From: Spirochaetales bacterium
Lineage (GTDB): Bacteria > Spirochaetota > Spirochaetia > Sphaerochaetales > Sphaerochaetaceae
DNA length: 33,176 nucleotides
Assembly: GCA_022785155.1 (NCBI GenBank)
Contig: JALFRH010000232.1
Location: 1-33,176, forward strand
Direction of reading: 5' to 3'
Position numbers and translations under genes: made by a program. Below, piece after piece: positions 26,342 to 33,176 of this stretch. How positions within the stretch are numbered: position 1 is the stretch's first letter; each line of letters begins with the position of its first letter. A model generated the notes under the pieces. That model saw nothing but the letters and a program-made list of their open reading frames with translations. It was not told the origin of the DNA and ran no database searches.

Positions 26342-27484
26342 TCATACAGTTCTTCCCTTCCACTCAAAGCCCTTTCCTGAGGCTTTTCTATACATTCCAT
26401 GTAGATACATGGCTGATATTGCTGTAAAGGAGAGGACACCTGAAATGGATACCATTTTCCCGAATCCTATTTCCCTTGCACCTATGGCCCAGGAAATAAA
26501 GGTCAAGGCCCATCCGGAAAGGGAAATGATGATCAATTTTGTCTCATGACCATAGATAAAGAACAAGAGAGGAGTATATGCAATGAACATCAAAACTGCT
26601 ACAGCAAGTATCAATAGGCCTACCATCAGAAGGGTGGAGGGGAATACATCTGTTATACTCCTTTCCAAGCCCTTGAAGGCGCTTATGCCGTCTTCATACA
26701 TTTTGCAGGATACTTCCTTGGAAATATTTCTGAATCCATATTTCTTTCCATTTCTCATGAAATGCTTGATTATGCCGATATCATCGCAGACAGATTGGGG
26801 CATGGCTCCATAGCCTCCAACCTCATCATAGCTGTCCTTTCTCATCATGACATATTGTCCGATACCTATGGAAAAAGGAATGAACTGGATTGGGTTTAGA
26901 AAGAAATGGGGAAGGACTACATTGGAGAAAACCATTGATGCTGTAACGACTCCGCCCCAGAATGTAGCTGTCCCTTGGTTTGGAAAACCGGAGAGTATAT
27001 CCAAGTTTTCGTCTTCCATATATCTTACCCCAATTGATATGGAAGAGGGGAAATGGACTGTATCTGCATCTGTGCAGAGAAGGATGTCCCCCTCTGCATG
27101 GGGAATAAGATTCAGAAGGGCATTGATCTTTCCATATGAAGAGAGTCTCTTTCCCCCTGTATTCTGAAAGCCCCTGATCTTGTGGCTTTTGGCCATATAT
27201 CTTTGGATAATCTCCCAAGTCTTATCTGTAGACTGGTCGTCGATTACGATTACTTCATAGTTGGGATAATCCTGGTTCAGAAGGGAATCCAAAAGCCTTG
27301 GAAGGTGTTCTTCTTCATTTCTTGCAGGTATTACCACTGAGACTTTCTTTTTCCCTTCAATAATCTGCTTCGTTGCTTTTTTATGGTGGCGACGGAAAAA
27401 GAGTGTATTGGCCATTGTACATATAAAGCACCAAATTCCGAATATCAGTGGGATAGCGGCCAGTATTGAAAGAAAGGTTTTCAT
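26342..27484 (-). CDS. Family 2 glycosyltransferase, membrane-associated
   Basis: VSVVIPARNEEEHLPRLLDSLLNQDYPNYEVIVIDDQSTDKTWEI, ILLCTDADT; N- and C-terminal TM helices. Confidence 0.88.
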   Translation of the reverse strand: MKTFLSILAAIPLIFGIWCFICTMANTLFFRRHHKKATKQIIEGKKKVSVVIPARNEEEHLPRLLDSLLNQDYPNYEVIVIDDQSTDKTWEIIQRYMAKSHKIRGFQNTGGKRLSSYGKINALLNLIPHAEGDILLCTDADTVHFPSSISIGVRYMEDENLDILSGFPNQGTATFWGGVVTASMVFSNVVLPHFFLNPIQFIPFSIGIGQYVMMRKDSYDEVGGYGAMPQSVCDDIGIIKHFMRNGKKYGFRNISKEVSCKMYEDGISAFKGLERSITDVFPSTLLMVGLLILAVAVLMFIAYTPLLFFIYGHETKLIIISLSGWALTFISWAIGAREIGFGKMVSISGVLSFTAISAMYLHGMYRKASGKGFEWKGRTV

Positions 27485-28203
27485 TTCAGTTTTTTCTCCA
27501 AATCCTTCTTTAACTCCATAAGGGCAGGTTCTCCATTATAGATATCAAGGGCAAGGGATAGATAAGTGCTGCTTTCCTCATAGTTCTTTCTATTGAAGTG
27601 TGCCGTAGCCAAGGCTCCATATAGGGAATAGACATTGGACAGTGAAAGTGTGTCTATATTTCCCAAGAGAGGTTCCATTTCTTTAATGGCATTTTTGTTG
27701 GAGCCTCCGGCGATTTGAGGAGTAAATATCAATCTCCAGCCGTTGGTAATAATGAAGTATGCTTCTTCCGGATACTTCTTTACAGCTTCCTTGACCAGGT
27801 TGGAGTTTTCCAGCCCTGAAGATAGATAATCTTTATCTATATACGTCTTGGAAGAAGTATAGTCGATTCTTGCAATCATATAGATGATGTCATTGGTTTT
27901 ATCCATGTCATCCAGGTAGGTTTTCTCTTGTTTCAGGTGTTCCTTGGCCTCTTCTTTGTAACCATTGTCCGCAAGGTATCTGGAATAAATGTATTCTCCC
28001 CTTGCTTTCTCGAAGTGGGAAACATCCGACTCCATGTAAGAACTGTACTCTACATCCACTATACTTCTATCCTCGTTGTCCTTTATGACTTTTTCCAGCC
28101 TGCACCATCCATCGGTTTCGAATTGCTTCAATTGGTCTGTAATGGAGAACAGCGGGGATAGGGATAAAAATAGAATAAAAATAGATAAGATTTTCTTTGT
28201 CAT
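27481..28203 (-). CDS. Exported TPR-like repeat protein
   Basis: Signal-like MTKKILSIFILFLSLSPLFS; helical repeat pattern (LYGALATAHFNRKNYEESSTYLSLALDIYNGEP); ATGA overlap with the GT2 start. Confidence 0.65.
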   Translation of the reverse strand: MTKKILSIFILFLSLSPLFSITDQLKQFETDGWCRLEKVIKDNEDRSIVDVEYSSYMESDVSHFEKARGEYIYSRYLADNGYKEEAKEHLKQEKTYLDDMDKTNDIIYMIARIDYTSSKTYIDKDYLSSGLENSNLVKEAVKKYPEEAYFIITNGWRLIFTPQIAGGSNKNAIKEMEPLLGNIDTLSLSNVYSLYGALATAHFNRKNYEESSTYLSLALDIYNGEPALMELKKDLEKKLK

Positions 28204-28206
28204 CAA

Positions 28207-29442
28207 TTATGAAAAATACTTCTGATCAGAGATACGTCTGATGATGTATCCCTCCTTTAATGGTAGATTTGTCTCAATAAGTCCCTTTTTCATGTGATCC
28301 AACTTAAAGATTGGAAAACCGTTTTCATCTAAAATCTTGAAGTTGGAGTCAGAAAGAAGAGGAACATCCGGGCCTATGAACTCCAATGTCTGCCCATTCT
28401 TTATTTGGTTTCTGCAGTCGATTTCCCATAGGTTTTCCTTTACCTTCTTTCCTATGGTCCCCAAGAAAGTATATGAACGTTCATATCCATAGCTTGTGGG
28501 ACGGGATACGTCGTCGTCAACCCTTGATTCCACCGGATCGTCACGGAAGAAGAAACCTGTGGTGAATTCCCTGTGGGATACATCGAAGATGTCTCTCTTG
28601 TAGAGGTCTTTGTCCTTGTCGTCGTCTATTGCCTTTCTATAGGCTCTTGTGACTACGGCCACATAGTAGACGCTCTTCATTCTCCCTTCGATTTTCAGGG
28701 AGGAAAGGCCTGCATCCTCCAATTCCTTTACATGGTCTATCATGCATAAGTCCTTGGAAGACAGGATGGTGGTATAGTCTCCATTCTCTTCAATGGGGAA
28801 ATAGGTGCCTTTTCTCTCCTCTTCCTCAAGAGCATACATTTTATAGTTCCAACGGCAGGTATGGGAGCAGTCCCCTCTGTTTGCGCTTCTTCCCGTAAGG
28901 TAGGAAGAGAGCATACAGCGTCCTGAGTAGGACATGCACATGGCCCCATGAACAAAGGCTTCCAGTTCCAATTCAGGGACCTTGTCCTTGATTTTCTTTA
29001 TATCGCTTATGCTTGCTTCTCTCCCAAGTATTACTCTCTCAAAGCCCATGTCCTTGTACATCTTTGCACTTTCGCTGTTGATGCATGAAGCCTGGGTGGA
29101 TAGGTGCAGGGCCCTGTCAGGGAAGTTTTTTTTCAAGAAGGGGACAGTGCCTATATCGGAGACGATGAAGGCGTCGAAGGGCCAGGAAGCTATCTCGTCC
29201 TTAAGGGTGAGAAGCTTCTCCATCTGGCTCTCCTTAAAGAGTATATTGAGAGTACAATATACCTTTTTGCCTGTCTTCTCCTTCAAGCGTCTTACTTTCT
29301 CAGCTTCTTCCTGGGAAAAGTTTCCTGCATTTGCCCTTAATGAGAACTCTGTCATTCCCATGTATGCTGCATCTGCACCGAAGTTGAAGGCAGTCTCAAG
29401 TTTCTCATAATTACCTGCAGGTGAAAGAAGTTCTATTGCCAT
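28207..29442 (-). CDS. Peptidase U32 family protein (TrhP/YegQ-like)
   Basis: ELLSPAGNYEKLETAFNFGADAAYMG, EAFVHGAMCMSYSGRCMLSSYLTGRSANRGDCSHTCRW, LKIEGRMKSVYYVA. Confidence 0.9.
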   Translation of the reverse strand: MAIELLSPAGNYEKLETAFNFGADAAYMGMTEFSLRANAGNFSQEEAEKVRRLKEKTGKKVYCTLNILFKESQMEKLLTLKDEIASWPFDAFIVSDIGTVPFLKKNFPDRALHLSTQASCINSESAKMYKDMGFERVILGREASISDIKKIKDKVPELELEAFVHGAMCMSYSGRCMLSSYLTGRSANRGDCSHTCRWNYKMYALEEEERKGTYFPIEENGDYTTILSSKDLCMIDHVKELEDAGLSSLKIEGRMKSVYYVAVVTRAYRKAIDDDKDKDLYKRDIFDVSHREFTTGFFFRDDPVESRVDDDVSRPTSYGYERSYTFLGTIGKKVKENLWEIDCRNQIKNGQTLEFIGPDVPLLSDSNFKILDENGFPIFKLDHMKKGLIETNLPLKEGYIIRRISDQKYFS

Positions 29443-31910
29443 TTTACCGCCTTTCCGAAGGCTTCGGCCTGGAGGAAGGTCTCTTCCTCCCTTTCCTTTT
29501 TCTCTTTTTCCTTCCTTTCCTTCTCGATTTTATCCAGCTCTTCCTTGTCCAGTCTCTTGGAAGCTTCGGATGGGAATGCAATGTTGATCACTTCCTGGAT
29601 ATCCTTTACAGGATGGAAGACGACTTCCCCCTTGACCTCATCGTCAAGCTTTTCCAGATCCCTGATATTAGAGAATGGAATTATGATTTCTTTTATTCCA
29701 TTTCTTCTTGCACCAAGGATCTTTTCCTTCAAGCCTCCGATGGCTTCAACCTTTCCGGTAAGGGTAAGTTCTCCTGTCATGGCAAGCTTCTCCTTGACGC
29801 TTGTCTCCCTATACATGGACCAAAGGGCTGTAAAGAGTGTTATGCCTGCACTTGGTCCATCCTTAGGTACCGCCCCTTCAGGGCAGTGGAGATGTATGGA
29901 GTGGTTTTCGAAGAAGGAAATATCCAAGCCTCTGAGATATGCTTCTTCCTTTACTCTTGAGAAGGCGATGGACACGGATTCCTTCATTACATCCCCCAGC
30001 TGACCTGTGATCTTCATTTCGCCTTTCTGAGGCAGGGCTACGGCTTCCACAGGTATTACATCTCCGCCGGCGCTTGTCCATGCCAGACCCATAGCCATAC
30101 CAATGGTGTCTGCAACCCTGATTTCATCGGATGGAAAGAGTGGAAGGCCAAGATAATCCTTGATATCCTTTGAGCTTACCTTTACAGGAAGCTTCATCTC
30201 TTCTTCAGGTGTCTCCAGAATCTTCAGGGTAACCTTCCTCATGATTTTATCAAGCTGGTTCTTGTACTGTCTTACACCTGCTTCCCTTGCATATTCCTCT
30301 GCAACTTTACCAAGGGATTTGTCGTCGATTCTGAACTCCTTCTTCTTAAGGCCGTTTTTCTTCATCAAGTCTGGAACAAGATACTCTTTTCCAATGTGTA
30401 TCTTCTCCAGGGGGGTATATCCTTCCATCTCTATGACCTCCATTCTGTCATAGAGAGGCCTTGGAATTCTTGAGAGATCGTTGGCTGTAACTATAAATAG
30501 AACCTTTGACAGATCGTATGGAAGATCCAGATACAGGTCCCTGAAGTTTACATTCTGTTCCGGGTCCAAGACTTCAAGGAGAGCTGAAGCAGGGTCTCCG
30601 TTGATGCTTTCACCCATTTTATCGATTTCATCGATGAGGATTACAGGGTCCACGGTCTTTACATTCTTTACAGCCTGGATGAGCTTTCCAGGCAGTGCCC
30701 CGATGTAGGTTCTTCTGTGGCCCTTGATTTCCGCTTCATCCCTCATTCCGCCTACGCTGAAACGGTAGAACTTCTTGCCCAAAGCCTTGGCTATGGATGA
30801 AGCTACACTGGTTTTTCCTACTCCCGGAGGGCCTGCCAGGCATATGATGGCACCCTTTGTACTTTGGGCCTTAAGCCTGGAGGCAAGGAATTCAACAATC
30901 CTCTCCTTGACTTCCTTCATTCCATAGTGGTCCTTTTCCAGCTGTTCCTTCACCTTTGTGATGGAGTAGTCTGGAACTTTGTCTTCAAAAGAGAAGGGGA
31001 GATCAAGGATAGTCTCCACATAGGATTTTGTAAGCATGTACTCTGCGTTCATCGGGTCTAGGTTCATGAGTTTCTGCAGTTCCCTGTCTACAGTCTCCCT
31101 ATACTCCATAGGCAGTTCCTTTGTAGCTGCACGCTGGAAAATGTCACCCTTGGAAGGAGCATTTGACAATGAAGAGTTGCCCAAAACTCCGTTCAGCTCC
31201 TGGGTAAGCATTCTGATCTGTTCCCTGAGGATGGCTTCCTTGTTTCTGCTTTTGACTCTGTTGATGAAGTCGGCTTTGATCTGCTCTTCTTTATCAAGGA
31301 TCTCTTTTTCTCCTGCAATATAGGAAGTGAGATCGTTGACTCTCTTTTTGCGGTCGGTGGATTCAAGGATCTCCTCCAAGAATTCCTTTGGAGCGCTTAC
31401 AAGAGAAGATGCCGCATACCAGCAGATGGCGTCTGCATCATTGAAGTTCGAGATATTGACATCTGTGGCAAAGGAGAATACCTGGGTCTTGGCAAGGGAT
31501 GTCACAAGATCCTTAAGTATTCTTACATATGGAGTAAGGACCTTGTCTGAAACAGGCTTGTCCACTATATCTGAAACATTGGCCACTATTGGAAGGGGTT
31601 CTGTTAGTATGGAATCTATGGAGACCCTCTTCAATGTGGAGACAAATACATGGATGCAGTTGTTCGGCAGCTTTATGAACTTTGATATCTTTGCCAAGGT
31701 TCCGACCTTTCTGAGGATGTCCTTTTCATCCTTAAGGACGGCAACGAATATGCCGCCGTTTTTCTCAATGGCATAGTTGATGGCCTTTATGTCGTCGGGT
31801 CTTGCGATCATCAAAGTTGTAAAGGTTTCAGGAAAGAGAGGTCTCTCCGTCAAAGCCAGAACAGGTGCTGATGTTACATTTATTTCGTTTTTATTGGTTG
31901 TTTCGTTCAT
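29433..31910 (-). CDS. lon: ATP-dependent protease La
   Basis: CLAGPPGVGKTSVASSIAKALGKKFYRFSVGGMRDEAEIKGHRRTYIGALPG, DEIDKM, PKDGPSAGITLFTAL catalytic Ser, TGEL…IGGLKEK Lys motif. Confidence 0.96.
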   Translation of the reverse strand: MNETTNKNEINVTSAPVLALTERPLFPETFTTLMIARPDDIKAINYAIEKNGGIFVAVLKDEKDILRKVGTLAKISKFIKLPNNCIHVFVSTLKRVSIDSILTEPLPIVANVSDIVDKPVSDKVLTPYVRILKDLVTSLAKTQVFSFATDVNISNFNDADAICWYAASSLVSAPKEFLEEILESTDRKKRVNDLTSYIAGEKEILDKEEQIKADFINRVKSRNKEAILREQIRMLTQELNGVLGNSSLSNAPSKGDIFQRAATKELPMEYRETVDRELQKLMNLDPMNAEYMLTKSYVETILDLPFSFEDKVPDYSITKVKEQLEKDHYGMKEVKERIVEFLASRLKAQSTKGAIICLAGPPGVGKTSVASSIAKALGKKFYRFSVGGMRDEAEIKGHRRTYIGALPGKLIQAVKNVKTVDPVILIDEIDKMGESINGDPASALLEVLDPEQNVNFRDLYLDLPYDLSKVLFIVTANDLSRIPRPLYDRMEVIEMEGYTPLEKIHIGKEYLVPDLMKKNGLKKKEFRIDDKSLGKVAEEYAREAGVRQYKNQLDKIMRKVTLKILETPEEEMKLPVKVSSKDIKDYLGLPLFPSDEIRVADTIGMAMGLAWTSAGGDVIPVEAVALPQKGEMKITGQLGDVMKESVSIAFSRVKEEAYLRGLDISFFENHSIHLHCPEGAVPKDGPSAGITLFTALWSMYRETSVKEKLAMTGELTLTGKVEAIGGLKEKILGARRNGIKEIIIPFSNIRDLEKLDDEVKGEVVFHPVKDIQEVINIAFPSEASKRLDKEELDKIEKERKEKEKKEREEETFLQAEAFGKAVKWQ

Positions 31911-32162
31911 CTTTGTTTCCTAACAATGAATATAATAGTAAAAATTCCTACTAGAAAGAAGGCGTAGTGGAAAAAGGGTGAAAATTACACCTTTCTCCAC
32001 ATATTCTTACTTTTCCCTTCTTTAATCCATACCCTTGAAAAACATAGGTGAGACAATAATTATAGGCGAAAGGGTTGTTGGAAACAAAGCTTTCTACAAA
32101 TTGAAAGAAAAATGTTGCAATTTGTTGCAATCGTGTTAACCTCTTAACGTGAGGAAATCAAA

Positions 32163-33107
32163 ATGGAAAGCAAACTTATTGTAATTGCCATTGGTGGAAA
32201 CTCTCTCATCGAGGATTCCAAACACGTAACGGTACAGAGTCAGTATGATGCAGCAAATAAGACGGCGAAGCATATTGCACGTCTGGTTCAGGCAGGAAAC
32301 AGAGTGGTCATTGCCCATGGTAACGGACCACAGGTAGGATATATTCTCAGAAGAGCAGAATTGGCTCAGAATCAACTTCACAGAGTCCCACTTGATTCTT
32401 GTGTTGCAGATACCCAGGGAGCCATTGGATACCAACTGCAGATGGCTCTTGGCAACCAGATGGCCGCTGACGGCTTGAAGAAGAATATCGCCACAGTTGT
32501 GACTCAGGTTGAGGTGAAGGCAGATGATCCTTCCTTCCAGAAGCCTACAAAGCCCATTGGATCATTTATGTCTGAAGAAGACGCCATGGAGCGGAAACAA
32601 AAGGATGGCTGGAGTGTAGTTGAAGACGCAGGAAGAGGCTGGAGAAGAGTCGTTGCATCCCCCAAGCCTGTTTCCATCATCGAATTGGAGACCATCAGAT
32701 GCCTCTTGGACAACGGAGTCATCGTCATTGCAGCCGGTGGCGGCGGTATTCCTGTCGTCAGGGATGAAAATGGCTTCTTGAAGGGAAAAGAAGCTGTAAT
32801 AGACAAGGACTTGGCTGCAGCAATGCTTGCCAAAGACCTTAACGCAGATATGTTCGTCATATCCACTGCAGTTCCTAAAGTCTGCCTCAACTATGGAAAG
32901 AGCAATGAAAAGAAGCTGGATTCCATTACCACGGATGAAGCAAGGGAGTATATCAATGAAGGACACTTCGCTCCTGGCTCGATGCTTCCGAAAATCCAGG
33001 CTTTGGTTGACTTCGTAGATACCACAGGAAATATTGGAATCGTAACTGATCCTGAGCATCTCTATGACGCAGTATATGGAGAACAAGGAACTAAGATTCA
33101 AAACTGA
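32163..33107 (+). CDS. arcC: Carbamate kinase
   Basis: LIVIAIGGNSLI, VIAHGNGPQVGYILRRAE, DTQGAIGYQLQ, VIAAGGGGIPVV, KDLAAAMLAKDL. Confidence 0.94.
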   Translation: MESKLIVIAIGGNSLIEDSKHVTVQSQYDAANKTAKHIARLVQAGNRVVIAHGNGPQVGYILRRAELAQNQLHRVPLDSCVADTQGAIGYQLQMALGNQMAADGLKKNIATVVTQVEVKADDPSFQKPTKPIGSFMSEEDAMERKQKDGWSVVEDAGRGWRRVVASPKPVSIIELETIRCLLDNGVIVIAAGGGGIPVVRDENGFLKGKEAVIDKDLAAAMLAKDLNADMFVISTAVPKVCLNYGKSNEKKLDSITTDEAREYINEGHFAPGSMLPKIQALVDFVDTTGNIGIVTDPEHLYDAVYGEQGTKIQN

Positions 33108-33134
33108 TTATAGACTTATATGCCAATTGGTCTT

Positions 33135-33176
33135 GGACAGGTAGGAAAGCCATTCTTTTCTTCCTGTCCTTTATTA
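33135..33176 (+). terminator. Probable terminator of carbamate kinase gene
   Basis: ggacagg (33135-33141) / cctgtcc (33163-33169) followed by TTTATTA at the window edge. Confidence 0.6.

Overview
The window looks like a low-to-mid GC bacterial chromosome, probably a spirochaete (inferred from gene style; no rRNA is present to confirm). Most of it (about 3.8-33 kb) is housekeeping or metabolic: endonuclease III, rpmB, thrA-thrC, two MATE transporters, an orphan LytS-like histidine kinase, an amidohydrolase, a GH4 LplD-like alpha-galacturonidase, galactokinase, a RecQ-like helicase, acetate kinase, cysS, an ECF sigma/anti-sigma pair, valS, a histone H1-like (Hc1-type) small protein, a lon / U32 peptidase / TPR / GT2 operon and carbamate kinase. 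The accessory part is the first 3.8 kb, next to tRNA-Pro(TGG). It contains two copies of an unusual GTCGAGT element (an 18-bp perfect palindrome plus tandem 9-mers, bounded by GATTG...CAATC), each about 40-50 bp upstream of a minus-strand gene (a small membrane protein and an AlbA_2/Schlafen-type putative regulator). It also contains a second, partly decayed copy of the tRNA-Pro terminator flank and a clearly decayed yjdF/DUF2992 pseudogene. Outside that region, the most notable observation is that ThrA has intact ACT-like and homoserine dehydrogenase regions but appears to lack the aspartokinase catalytic motifs.
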